Positions 45,412 through 56,345 of a stretch of DNA of 64,000 bases are shown piece after piece. The translations under genes and the position numbers were made by a program. Under the pieces are notes generated by a model, which did no database searches, was not told the DNA's origin, and was given only the letters and a program-made list of their open reading frames with translations. Within the stretch, counting starts at the first letter, position 1. Every line of letters starts with the position of its first letter. This DNA comes from Corythucha ciliata (taxonomy: Eukaryota > Arthropoda > Insecta > Hemiptera > Tingidae), in NCBI GenBank assembly GCA_038030265.1, contig CM075942.1, positions 67,398,926 to 67,462,925 on the forward strand, read 5' to 3'.

Positions 45412-46030
45412 AAATAAAGTGTTTTTTTTTAAAAACCTAATTCTCGACTTGTCGCATTTAACTGGCGCCCGGATTGCAGGAACTGACTAAGTGCAAATTA
45501 GTGATACGGCGTGATCATTTATCCCACCGTTTTCCGAAAAATCAAAAAACGCGTGCTTTAACGAGTGTGACCAGTTGTCCCACCAATTTTCTCGCGTTTT
45601 ATGAGGTACGACCATTTGGTGAGGTCACCATTTTCGGAAACCTAATTTGAAGTGAAGTGTGACCGATTGTCCCACTTTCATCAGTCAGTCAAGAACATCA
45701 AAATTGGACTCGTCGAGAACAAAAAAAAAAAAAAAATAAGACCATTTTTTCGATCGTCAATTTACACAAAACCAACGAACTATTGAACTTTTTTTTCTAA
45801 CGACCGAGAAAAATCGGTGGTCAATTCCCCAGTTTCCCTCTCGCTAAGTTCATTCAACGCATCGCGGGTTAAAGACAGTGAGGTGGTCAATTCCCCCGTC
45901 ACCGTCTTTCTTCTGGCATCATCTACATCTACGGTACATCGACTCACTCATAGTTGTAAGTTAGTCTTTTTTTTTCTCTCTCCATTGCTCTTAGAATTAC
46001 TCCTAGAAATAAGACTCCTAGTTTGATCAC
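45412..46030 (+). mobile_element. Possible LTR end, primer-binding site and leader of an LTR retrotransposon
   Basis: An AATAAA (45413-45418) is followed 40 bp later by ...CATTTAAC and TGGCGCCCGGATTGCAGG (45460 on), a TGG-starting run that looks like a primer-binding site. The hAT target duplication lies directly upstream, so the LTR would continue to the left of 38495. The leader has four spaced motifs of the type GTGACCAGTTGTCCCACC (about 45510, 45566, 45607 diverged, 45658). No gag follows; ORF 45817-46026 is not recognisable. Only positional evidence. Confidence 0.4.
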
Positions 46031-49000
46031 TTTCACTCTTCTCCTTTAAAAACTAGTAAGCGTTAAAATAAAATTAATAATCCTTTTAATTTTCTTTATA
46101 AACAAAATAACACTTAAGATTTAAGCGCATCCTCCTGACTTCGTTTTTGAGTTTTCAATTAAAAGTTCAAGTGGTTTTTTTTGTTGTTATTTTTCGGACG
46201 GATCACTTATTTTCGCTTAAGTTGAGTTGTGTCATTTGTACAAGAAGTCAATTGCTGAGGGGGGGGGAGGGTTCACTGTTCGTGCCCGAAATGTATTCGA
46301 CCTGAATAAAGAATACTGCAAATACGGTTGTTGTTAGTTCGTGAATTGTGAAGGAGAGGAGGAAAAACAGCTCTTAATGTATTATTATTATAGTAACGGC
46401 ATTGACATGAATAACCGGGTGTATCATGTTGATGACGTCAACACTAACCAAAACTGATGGATAATGACGTTAATAACCTCACATATCGTGATGGATGGAC
46501 TTGTCTTGATTGAACCACACGAAATGATTTGTAAAGCAAAAAAATTCGCTAAATTTGGCTATAAAAATCTATAAAATTGGTGAATTCGGTCCTTGAAAGA
46601 AGCCCTGTTAGAATCAAACAAATAAAATATAAATACTCTCGCTTGTTTTGTTCCAAATAAATAAAATGGAGAGATTAGTTTCGTATAGCTACAATTATAT
46701 CGTATGACAAACTAATCGGATTTTAAAAATAGGGTACACGAGAGCCTCTCATATTTTGGAGTTGCTGAATAATAATTTACATATATTCGTATTTCGTACA
46801 TTCTACTTCCGAATATTTTCACTCGAGAGGGGTGCTACGTGAAACGAATTAATTATTTTTCGCCGACATAACAGTCAAAGTGTGTCTCACATTGTAGCAC
46901 CTTTCGTGCTCTTCTTGAAACCTCTTTTATACTCTTTTATAATCTTTTATACTATCCCAAGGAGGGGGGGGGGAGAATCAGAATTCTAAGGAAAACTTAA
47001 ATTAAGACGCTGTGGAGGAAGGGGGATCCTTCATCATTATGTTCTTACGATGTGGTGTTTGGAAATGTCACACAGCCCTCTTGATGTGAATGTGGACTCT
47101 TTTAAGCCGAATGTCGAGAAAACTGGGGAAGAATTGATATTTCAAACCAACTTTGCAGTAAATCCATACGTTGATAATAATGCCAACAATAGAAAAAGTA
47201 CTAAGTGGGAACTGTTTGCTTTTACAATCGACTTCTCGACTCAATTGTGTTTTTCGGCGAAAGAATGACCATAGTCTCATCCTTCCACCATTATTCTTCT
47301 TTCCATCACAAACCCATGTCCCTCGATAATTGAAAATAATAAATTTGATCGATACGTCCAAATTAATTAATCGATATTAATTAATAAATTAAAAAAATTC
47401 ACATTTTATAAAGCTCGCTTTTTACCCTTTGCACGGTTAAAGAGACATCAAGGCGGCTCTTGAATCAAGTTAATAACAAGATGAGTGGTTTAGAGCGCTT
47501 AAAAATAGATAACTATAAAAAGAATCCTAACAAAATGTGCGAACTCACTCAACAAATTAAAGGGAAAATATAATGAAAAAACCTCTCCACTCGTCAGGGG
47601 GCAAAAATGACTACCAAGCATCTTCTTTTTGAATTAAGTCAAGAGGCTTTGTATATCGTCGCTTATCGCTCTTATAAACGTACTTTAATAAAGCTGTTAG
47701 CTCGAAAAGGCGCTCTAATCAGATAGACACTCAATCAATACCGCAGTTATTTTGATAGATGGGTGGTTTTTCTTGGTGAAATCATGATTTTTCCCGTGAA
47801 ACATAGTAAAATTCGCGTCAGAGCTGAATAATTTGATAGTAATAAGATTGTGCGCTGAGTTATAAATTTGAAGAATTAAAACGTAGTGTCTAATCTAATA
47901 ATAAACGAGAATTTGTTGTGGATATTCTGTGCTTTTAATGAAACTCGCTTTTATTTTCTATTGCCCCTTCTTGTCTTCATATCACAGCAACCAGCCCACC
48001 GCGGCGCATCGGTATGGCCATCCTCTTCCACAATTTTACAACGCTAAAATCCAAACACACACACGCACACCCTCCCACACCAAACACGAAGCAGCGATTA
48101 CAAGAGCTTATTGATAATAAAACTGCGGAAAAGCACTTATTACTTTACGACATTCACAAGAAACACTCACTTAATCCTTCCACGTTTTAAAAGGGCAATA
48201 TTCACACGGTGACGCTTATTCACTATCCCTCCTATACCCCTCTCACCCATCCGTGTAAAAGTTTTACTGCTAGAGCACCGACTGTGATGACAAGTTTACG
48301 TTGGCGGTTGTTAACATCGTCTGCGGTGAGGCGGAAGGACTTCATTCTGTTCAAGTCTTAACCTCAAAACTTTGTGGCGGTAGAAGTAATGTCATTGGAG
48401 TGGAAAACGGTTAACCTGAAACGCGTGCGTTGAGTCTTTTGTTTGCGATGTGTAACGCTTTTCCCCTTATTTAAAAGAGAGTGTTCTGTCAAGATGTGGA
48501 TAAATTGCCAGGTTAATACGAAGAATATTCAGATTCTCATTTCTGGGCCAAATATGAGTAGTTGTTCGGGGTACAACTGAAGCTACTGGCCAAACATGCG
48601 GTGCTCGTTGCGTGCGAGTAGGTACCTAAATTGTCTAGTCGTCAAGTCGCAAATAAATTCGGAATCGCAAAAGTTTGAAGCCATTTGGTCTGACCGACCC
48701 CAACAGCGTTCATGGGCTCACGAATAGACGATAGCACGAACAGGAAGATTAAAAGTGCTAAAGAATTGTGTTTGAATTTTCTGGTCCTAAAGCCCCGCAG
48801 AGCATGATGAATACCCAAAAGATTGGAAGTTCCATGGCCTAATATCCACGGCAATGCGACTTTCCTGTCTTAATAAGTTTGGAGCCTTAATTATGTTAAT
48901 TTTAGCAAAATTGCAAGTTTTGGGGCCTTTTACCTGGCAGTGAAACTCTGGCTAACCGGCCTTAGAGCAAAGTCTGACAAATTACCACAAAATAATAAGT

Positions 49001-49089
49001 TTCCTGACTGGATATCTACGCGATGGCTAATGGACATTTATGGATTTTAATTTCGGTGAATTTACCAGTTTAGAGTCTTTAAAATACAA
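46031..49089. other. Unassigned intergenic sequence
   Basis: No supported gene or repeat. Poly-G tracts at 46259-46267 and 46964-46973. ORFs at 47050-47268 (plus), 47068-47361 (minus), 47929-48114 and 48642-48854 have no recognisable product. AT-rich with a short CACACA run at 48055-48066. Confidence 0.35.
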
Positions 49090-49392
49090 GCAAATCAATG
49101 CGTTTCCTCTATTCTAGCTGCGAATAAGCGGAGTTTGTCAAATTGCTCAGTAAACTAGCGTTCGTTTCCATTTTAGAAACGAATGAGCGATTTGTCTCAA
49201 TTTTAGCCAGGAATTAGCGCGTGGTCTTTCTCAGTTTTAGCCATGAATTAGTGTGTCTTATCAAATGTATCTGACGACTAAGCGTTTCCCCCTCAATTTC
49301 AGCATCGTGTTTCCAACTTTTTTCTATTTTAGCCTAGAATTAGCGTTTTTCTTCACTTCTCAGTCATGTGAATTAGCGATTTTTTATCTCTT
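49090..49392 (+). repeat. Satellite A block, forward orientation, left of the BEL/Pao insertion
   Basis: Units such as TTAGCCAGGAATTAGCG and CTCAGTTTTAGCCATGAATT. It stops at GAACCGG (49393), the LTR end. Satellite resumes at 53985, so the element inserted into this array. Confidence 0.75.
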
Positions 49393-49595
49393 GAACCGGA
49401 TTTGAGGCTCGGATATGAAACACTCTCCATGAACTTTGTACAATTTGTCAACTTGAAACAACGAAAGAAAAATTATTAAGACTCAACATTTTGCGAAAAA
49501 CAGTTCCAGATCATGAGTTGTTATCAGACAAAAAACGTGTGAGATAGAGAGAGAGAGCAAAAATGCGCGCTCAGTAACGCCACACGCCAATGTGG
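49393..49595 (-). repeat. 3' LTR of the BEL/Pao element (approximate)
   Basis: Begins after the integrase stop and a GGAGGCCTCC run and ends with the shared 20-bp sequence at 49393-49412. The start is not fixed because the 5' LTR is truncated and cannot be aligned. Contains AGAGAGAGAGAG on the plus strand at 49545-49556. Confidence 0.5.
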
Positions 49596-49619
49596 AGGCC
49601 TCCGGTTGGCGCCTTCAGT

Positions 49620-51215
49620 CTAAGACGAACATTCTCCCCCGGCTGAAGCATCCGGTTCAGAAGATGAGACGTTGGGTAGTGGAGCCAATTTAATGGCCGG
49701 TCGTTTGTAGATTTTGTGGCTGATTTTCCCGTTGACGTGGTGCGGAACCTTGACGTTTGCGACTCTAATGATGCCGTCTTTTCCAGGGAAAACTTCAGTT
49801 ATCCGCCCAACTTTCCATAGCATGGAAGGGGCGTGGTCATCGTGAATTAGGACGAGAGTACCAGGAGTGAGTGACGCACCTACACGAGTCGATTTTGTGC
49901 GCTGTTGTAAAGTGTGCAGGTACTCTTGGCTCCATCTCCTCCAAAAATGTTGCTGTATGTGTTGAACAAGTTGCCAACGTTTCAAAATCCCAGGATTCTT
50001 CGTCTCAACGTTTTCATGAGGAAGGGATATTAGGGGTCCCATAATCTAGAAGTGCCCCGGAGTTAATACGGATGCGTCGTTGGGATCTTCACTGATGGGA
50101 CATAACAGGCGTGAGTTGAGACACGCTTCGATCTTAACCAATACTGTGACGAACTCTTCGTATGTCAAAGACATGTTCTTCACGACTCTGGTTAGGTGGG
50201 TTTTCACGGATTTGACGAGAGCCTCATGAAGTCCACCGAAATGTGGCGACAAAGGAGGTTGGAAATGCCACTGGATTCCTAGAGACGAGAGCGAATACTG
50301 ACTGTCATCAGAAGTCATCATTTCTGAGAAGAATCGACGAATCTCACGGCTGGCTCCGACGAGATTGGTGCCGTTGGCCTCAATATAAATCTGTGGGGCA
50401 ACCGCGACGAGAAACAAATCGTTCCAGGGCTGCTAAAAATGAAGAGGTGGTCAGATCCGAAACCACTTCCAGATGTGCTGGTTTCACCGCAGTACAGACG
50501 AAACAAACAATGTAGGCCTTATAGACTCGAGACTTTCTCAAGGGGCATGACTTGATCAAAAACGGGCCGGCTAAGTCGACTGACGATTTAAGAAACGGCC
50601 TGGCTTGGTTGACTCTAAAAGATGGCAGGTCACCCATGAGAGGTGCTACGAATTTTGGGCGGGCTCTGAAACAAGTCAAACATTTGAAAATAACAGAGCG
50701 AACAGCTCTGCGTCCCGACAGTATTCAAAATCGTCTACGAAGTAAAGCTAGTAACGCCAAAGCGCTCAAGTGACCGAATTGCACGTGATAAAAGGTTACC
50801 AGAAGGTCGACGAATTTTGACTTTGATAGTAGAACGATAGGGTGTTTGGAGTCCTCGTTCAGACTTGATTCTTTCAATCGATCTCCAACTCGAAGTACTC
50901 CCTCTTCGTCTAGAAAGGGGGAAAGGCGAACTAGAGGGCCTTTCGATAACTTATCCTGCCGAATTAATTTGATATCTTCGGCGAAAACATGACTTTGTAC
51001 AGTTTTTACCCAAAAGAGGAGAGATCTTTGGAGCTCCTGGGTGCGAAGGGGTCCAACATAACTCGTTTTCGAAGGGTAATGGCCCGAAAAACAAATGCTG
51101 TTACCCTTTGAAGGTGAGAAAACGACGAGGTTCTGTCCAATAAGTTTTCAAATGGAAAAGTACTACACTTTTGTGTTAATAAGACGATTTCTTGACGATT
51201 GCTTTTCCTTTCTTC
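49620..51215 (-). pseudogene. BEL/Pao integrase region
   Basis: Read on the minus strand: LSPFLDEEGVLRVGDRL (about 50935), the H2C2 finger (H-x-QFGH ... CLTCFRARPK), then the core with DLAGPF (first Asp). RRGCPTDLY is followed by a frameshift and IEANGTNLVG, where the conserved Asp of S-D-N-G-T is lost. Then HFGGLHEALVKSVK (Glu kept). TAG at 50046-50048 separates the C-terminal DUF5641-type domain (GTLVLIHDDHAP, WKVGRITEVFPGKDG), which ends at 49620 in a short acidic tail. Integrase would insert the cDNA; this copy lacks one triad residue. Confidence 0.85.
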
Positions 51216-51970
51216 TCAATTGACAGACGAGATCGGTGGCTGTGTAGATTGGGTCAACCCAGGCCAATGATGAGGCGGTCCTGAAAAAATGAACTTCGGA
51301 CCCGTCCACCACAGATTAAAGTTTACGAATTCACCTGAATACATGCCTCGGGATGCACAATCTGCCGCATTGTCCAGTGAACGAATGAACAAAACTCGGT
51401 TGGCTACGAACGCTTGCCATCTGCTAGCAGGTGAGGCTAGCCAGTGGAGGACGATTGTTGAGTCAGTCCAACAATTGATGGACGAGATTTCAATTTCACC
51501 ATCGAAAGTACGAAGAACCGACGAAAGAAGTTTGACCAACAGTACAGCTCCAAGCAATTCAAGACGGAGCAGTGTGACATGCTTTTTTGGGGCAACTCTT
51601 GTCTTCAAAGTGATAAGATGCGACTTGAATTGATCATTATCCGAGACGATAATGAAAATAACGGCCGCATAAGCGGCTTCCGACGCATCTGAAAATCCGT
51701 GCAACATAAATTTTGTATTAGACGAACGAAGATGATTGAAAAACCGAGGGATTCGAATTTCGGAAAGTTGGACTAGTTCTTCATTGAAGCGGTTCCAACG
51801 AGCTTGAATCTCTAGAGGGAGATCGTCATCCCAGTCAAGTCCATGTCCCCAGATGTCTTTGATCAGAATTTTGGCCGTCAGGATGCATGGAGACAAAAAA
51901 CCAAGTGGATCGAAGATGCCAATGACGAAAGAATTCCTCGTTTTGTTGACGGTTGCTCGCAACTAGTGAC
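51216..51970 (-). pseudogene. BEL/Pao RNase H and connection region
   Basis: FVIGIFDPLGFLSPCILTAK is the typical connection motif of Pao RTs. It is followed by MLHGFSDASEAAYAAVI (RNase H Asp), RLELLGAVLLVKLL and CWTDSTIVLHWL, and ends with NAADCASRG, normally preceded by about a dozen more residues that appear deleted. Joined to the RT by a frameshift near 51965. RNase H removes the RNA template strand. Confidence 0.85.
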
Positions 51971-53032
51971 TCTAGAAGCGAAAGTGTCGGACTTGGCATC
52001 CCAGAACATTCCAAGGATTTTAGAAAATAAATCAGCGTCAAAAGATACTTCGTTTGTGTGAGTTTCAGAAGTGTGATGGTTCGATTGCCATTTTGTCATC
52101 TCAAACCCTGCTTTTTTGAGAAGCTGGTCTATTTCAATTTTAAGCTTACGAGCGTGCGAAACATCTGGGCAGGATGCGATCAGATCCTCGACGTAAAGGG
52201 ACTTGAGCAGAGCTGCGCTGGCGAGAGGAAACGACGAGCCTTCGTCAGAAACCAGTTGTTTGAGGGTTCTGATGGCTAAGAAAGGCGAACAACTTAGCCC
52301 GAAGGGCAATGATCCCATTTCGGAAACTTCGATCCGCGACTCTCTTGAAAAACGCCTCGGCTCCTTGACTTTAACTTGTAGAAACATTTTCCTAATGTCG
52401 CCAGTAAGCACAATTGCGTGAAACCGGAACCGAGTCAAAAGATCGGAAATGTTCTGTTGAAGTTTTGTTCCGGCAAATAGCGTGTCGTTCAAGCTGCGAC
52501 CGTTGTCTGAACGACAAGACGCGTCGAAAACGATGCAAACTTTAGTTGAAGTGCCGTTCTCTTTTACAACGCAGTGGTGTGGTAAGTAATAACAAGGGCT
52601 TGAAGAGTCAACGTTTTAGATTTTGTTCAAGTAACCCTCATCCAAAAATGTTTGTAAAGCGAGGTGATATTCCGTTTTGAGAGCAGGCTGCTTCTCCAGA
52701 CGAGCTTCTAAAAGTCGTAATCTTGTTTCGGCGGCTTTGCGGGAGTTACCGAGCACAGGTTCTCCCGGTTTCAATAACAAAGGAACGGCGTATCTACCAT
52801 TTTCCAATCGTTTCACCTCTAGGCTGTATAAATTTTCACAATACGCATCATCAGGATGTTCAGGAATGAGCTCAGGGATGTCATCCAGCAGCCATAACGA
52901 CTCAGAAATGTTTTCTAATGTCAAGTGAAACGAATGGACCTCACTCTCAGGGGGTTCGACGCTGTCAGCCAACGATAAAAATGAAGAAGATTGCACGGGT
53001 CCCATCAGGGTCCGTCCGAAAATAGTTTGCAT
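51970..53032 (-). pseudogene. BEL/Pao protease-RT spacer and reverse transcriptase
   Basis: 52616-53032 reads IFGRTLMGPVQ, then NGRYAVPLLLKPGEPVLGNS, the usual segment before Pao RT. A TAG at 52616-52618 interrupts, after which the same frame gives HHCVVKENGTSTKVCIVFDA and LTGDIRKMFLQVKV (first catalytic Asp). It continues LPFGLSCSPFLAI and LYVEDLI. The catalytic loop is YVED instead of YVDD, a conservative but inactivating change. Then a thumb-like KLKIEIDQLLKKAGFEM. Confidence 0.86.
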
Positions 53033-53389
53033 GGCTTTGGGAGTTCCAATTGGGCCGGTTCGTCACCCCTCTAGGAAAATCAGAGGTAGTAAATCGGCTC
53101 CGATCAACAAAGATACGGGTCCGGGCACTGAAAACCCGGTATCTGCGAGGTTGAGACCCTTCAAATGGTCGCAAAGATCGGCAGCGTGGGCAGACGAAGG
53201 TAAATGACCCGAAATTCGGTCGATGCAGTAAGCGTTAACCCTTAATTTGGGTTGACTTCTTTCGATTGGATGGATAACGAAAGAAGTGATATGGTTGACC
53301 GACACGACTTTGTTGTTTGCCAAGCCTCTCACGGAAAGTTCAGGGGGCCTATTCTCTAACAACAAGCAATATTTTTTTTCGCCAGCCAT
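53033..53389 (-). pseudogene. BEL/Pao protease (DUF1758-type), N-terminus missing
   Basis: Reads ENRPPELSVRGLANNKV, VNAYCIDRISGHLPSS and GPVSLLIGADLLPLIFLEG. The second half of the Pao-type aspartic protease is present, but the DTGS active-site segment is gone because the deletion from gag ends here. A TGA at 53063-53065 lies just after the LIGADLLP motif, and the frame then continues into the RT spacer. Confidence 0.8.
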
Positions 53390-53451
53390 GTGTCTATTTC
53401 ATTCATTTGTTTGAAGAAAGTTAATGAAATAAACATATGTCTTCGAAAAAG

Positions 53452-53865
53452 CTATTGCTTCGGAGTTAGAGAATAAGCCCACAGCTTGTCTTTTTGGTAG
53501 GCCAAGCTGGGAAGCAATGCTCCTAACCTAATTTGATCAGCATGGTGCCCGACTTGGTCAGGCGACGGGGTACGTTTGGGACTTAGTTCGGTTCGAATCG
53601 TGGTTACATGGCTCGACCTGGACTGGAGGGTGACACAAAGTGTCGTAAAACGATCGAGTAGAGCGTCGTCGTTGACGCCATCAGGCCTTTCGTCTGAGCC
53701 AATAACGAGAAATAAGCCGTCGGTCAAGAGGGACTGATCCCGTAAAATGTTGTTTAATTCGATTGCGTCTGCCAAGGACAGCTCGTACTTCTCTATCATA
53801 GATTCTAAGCGACTAGAGTAAAACTTTACTTTAGATATGTTTACCTTCAATCTTGCCGTTTCCAT
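53452..53865 (-). pseudogene. BEL/Pao gag N-terminal remnant
   Basis: METARLKVNISKVKFYSSRL, then coiled-coil-like helices (YELSLADAIELNNIL) and LLDRFTTLCVTLQS. 137 residues end at 53452. The central DUF1759 region and zinc knuckles of a normal 400-500-residue gag are deleted, and protease follows only 60 bp later. The start codon lies 33 bp inside the putative primer-binding site. A different family from the BEL gag at 30.98 kb. Confidence 0.75.
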
Positions 53866-53897
53866 TTCGTTTCGTGTACCTTTTCCGTTCGACTACA

Positions 53898-53914
53898 ATC
53901 CAGCTCGGAGTACC
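53898..53914 (-). other. Primer-binding site of the BEL/Pao element
   Basis: On the minus strand TGGTACTCCGAGCTGGA starts 6 bases after the LTR end sequence. TGG and position fit a tRNA primer site. Confidence 0.5.
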
Positions 53915-53984
53915 AACAATGAACCGGATTTGAGGCTCGGTTCGTGCCTTAATTTGCCCGGGTGACGACGGGCAACGAAATGGG

Positions 53985-54105
53985 CCTCCTAATCCGCGAA
54001 TTATCCGCTAAAAAACCGCTGAAATGGGCGTTTTTTCAATATTAGTTGAGGCTTATGAGTCATTGATTACTGTTTTTACTTATAGCTGCGAATTGCGGGT
54101 CAAAA
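53985..54105 (+). repeat. Satellite A, forward units right of the BEL/Pao element
   Basis: CCGCGAATTATCCGC, TTTTTTCAATATTAGTTGAGG and TTATAGCTGCGAATTGCGG are degenerate units continuing the array at 49090-49392. Confidence 0.65.
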
Positions 54106-54173
54106 GAATCATCTGTGCAGCTCACATTTTATAGTAGGCATCCCCCAAAACCCACCCTGTAAATCCGCCACTG
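54106..54173 (-). mobile_element. MITE-like tip
   Basis: Minus-strand sequence starting at 54173 reads CAGTGGCGGATTTACAGGGT then GGGTTTTGGGGGATGCC. CAGTGGCGGAT-type tips belong to widespread non-autonomous DNA transposons. The other end was not found. Confidence 0.5.
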
Positions 54174-54174
54174 G

Positions 54175-54560
54175 TGTCATCGTCGTTAAGTACGACTGAG
54201 CCATTTGAGATCGAAGATTGGTCATCAAGACTAGAAGTATCCTCTGCAGCTTGTATTTCTGTTGAATCCAAAGAAATTGTCGTAGTAGGAATAATGGTTG
54301 TGGGTTGGGCATTACTACTGGGAGAGAAAGAGAGCGGTTATGCTTGTCGAAGTTGGCCTGATCGAAGATTCTGTGTCGGAATCTTCTAGAAACACGACGT
54401 CTCGACTGATTGTGACGGCCTTTGTTGAAGGATTGATGAGTCGATAGCCATTTGTCTCCGTGCAAGTAGCCTACAAAAAGCATTTTTTCGGACTTTCGGT
54501 CCCATTTCTTGCGACGTCTCGAGATTTCGAACGATTTGGAACGGTTTCGAGAAACGGGAC
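54175..54560 (-). pseudogene. Copia-type pol scrap (integrase C-terminus)
   Basis: Minus-strand frames give KWDRKSEKMLFVGYLHGD and, after a frameshift, NGYRLINPSTKAVTISRDVV then FLEDSD. This is the block K-x-F-x-G-Y ... G-Y-R-x-x-x-P ... S-R-D-V-x-F-x-E that links Copia integrase to RT. About 130 residues with no RT after it; the low-coordinate end stops at the MITE tip at 54173. Confidence 0.78.
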
Positions 54561-54839
54561 GGCTGCGTTCAAGCAGTTGAGCTTCGAGAGGCGTTCAAAG
54601 CGAGATGTAAGATCTTGAACGGTGAGGGCGAGGGAGGAAGTTTCACAGATCGTACTACACAGAACTATTCAAGGGATTCAACGGTGCCTGGAAACACTGG
54701 CGGGGACGCCACGCATTAAAATACCCTCACCCTGTCAGACGAGTGTCAAGACAGAATATAAGCATTTTAATGGCATGATTCGTCAGTTTCGCCATCTACA
54801 ATGCGCAAATGATCAATTCGGCTATTTTTCGATGGACGA
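54561..54839. other. Unassigned spacer
   Basis: No gene or repeat recognised between the Copia scrap and satellite B. Confidence 0.4.
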
Positions 54840-56345
54840 ATCGTCTGAGTAAAGCCATTTTTCAGGCGTGAAATCTTCAGTTTGGTCATTTTAGGAAGCA
54901 CGAATGTTACGTTTCGTCATTTCCTGCCCATGCGAATGGTCCTTAAAGTAATTTTTTGGGGCGTGATTAGCCTGTCAAGCAATCTTGTGACGCGAGAGTA
55001 GTCAGTTCAATCCAGTCATTCCTTAGGGTGCGTGTAACCCATGACGGGAGGGGGGGGGGGAGGGCAGTCAGTTAGTTGGAAAGAGAAAAACGGCCCATTT
55101 GTTCCGATGCGGAAACGCCAATGGTCAGTACATCGTTTTAAGGCGCAAACAGCCACGCTTAGCCTTTTTTGGTGGGGGGGGGGGTACAGATAGCTGCGAG
55201 TCGCCATTAGCACCGCCTGGTGCCCTCTCTAGGGCGCAAATGCTCAGTTTAGCAATTTTTAGACTGAGAAGCGAGAATTGCCTGCACGGGTATGCCATTT
55301 GTAGGACGTGAACAGCCAGTTTTGGCTATTTTTAGGGCCCGAATGGTCAATTTAGATATTTTCAAGATCTGAAGGCTCAGTTCGGCCAGCTTTAATGCGC
55401 TCATGATTGGTTTTGTCATTTTCAGGACAGACATCATCGCTAAGTCCCTTTCAAAGCTTAGATCGCCAGTCCATCTATTTATAGGCCACATATACAGAGT
55501 AATTTTTGTCAATTTTAGTTTGTGAATAGCCAGTTTGGGGCCGTTTTTACGGCGCAGTATAGACTTTTCTAGGGCGTAAATGGCCAATGTGATATTTTCT
55601 GTGCACAAATCGTCAGTTTTGCTTTTGTAGGGTCCGAACGGGGAATTGCCAGTATTTGTCCATTTTTTAAAGCGGAAATTGCCAATTTAGCCATTTTCTA
55701 GGTGCGATTTTGCCTCAAGCCAAGGCGAGAACAGTCAGTTTGGCAATTTTTTCCGCATGAATGTTTTGCGATTTTTGGAGCAGGAATCTCCTGTTGAGGC
55801 ATTTTTAGGGCGCAAATTGTCATTAAATCCAATTTTAGGGCTCTTAAAGTCAGTTTTGACATTTTCAGAGCGGGAATAGCCAGTTTGGCTATTATTAGCG
55901 CCCCCCCCCAAAAAAAATAAATCAGTGTACCTATTTTGCTATTTTCAAGGCGCAAATTGCCCATTTTGCCGGTATATGGTCAAGTCAAGTCGCAAATGGT
56001 CAGTTTGGCCATTCTTGGTGCGCGAATGGTCGGTTTGGCCATTATTGGTATGCGGGAATGGTCGATTTTGCAATTCTCAGGACAGGAATCATCTGTTTAG
56101 GCTTTTCCTAAGGGCACGTATAGCCAGTTTAACCGTCTTAAGGGTGCAAATAGCTCGTCAAGCCAAAGGCGCGTGTCGTCAGTTTAGTCATTTTTAGTAA
56201 GTTTAACAATTTTCAAGACAGAAATAGTCAGTTCAACAATTTTTTGGTGCGAGTACAGTCATCCTTGACTATGTGGGCACAGCTAATTTAGCCTATATTT
56301 AGGCAGTGAATGGCTGACAAGGCATTTTCAATAGAGAGAAGCTCA
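54840..56345 (-). repeat. Satellite B block (related to satellite A)
   Basis: About 50 degenerate units of about 30 bp read on the plus strand as TTTTTAGGGCGCGAAT then GGTCAGTTTGGCCA. The first half resembles satellite A (TTTTAGCCGCGAAT), the second half differs. Interrupted by poly-G at 55050-55060 and 55174-55184. Minus-strand ORFs (55249-55608, 55698-55964) are repeat translations rich in LRALKIAK. Confidence 0.8.

Larger units (their letters stand above)
49393..53940 (-). mobile_element. BEL/Pao LTR retrotransposon, minus strand
   Basis: Order on the minus strand: 20-bp LTR end (53921-53940), primer-binding site (about 53898-53914), gag start, protease, RT, RNase H, integrase, 3' LTR. 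GAACCGGATTTGAGGCTCGG occurs in direct orientation at 49393-49412 and 53921-53940 and marks the ends of the two LTRs. The 5' LTR is cut to about 20 bp. Gag is internally deleted. At least three stops, several frameshifts and two changed catalytic residues make it inactive. Confidence 0.87.

Noticed and set aside
47050..47361. Overlapping plus and minus ORFs
   Set aside because: Neither has recognisable motifs, splice sites or repeat-family similarity; coding status cannot be supported.
55249..55964. Minus-strand ORFs with LRALKIAKL repeats resembling leucine-rich repeats
   Set aside because: Translation of satellite B units of about 30 bp, not a leucine-rich repeat protein.
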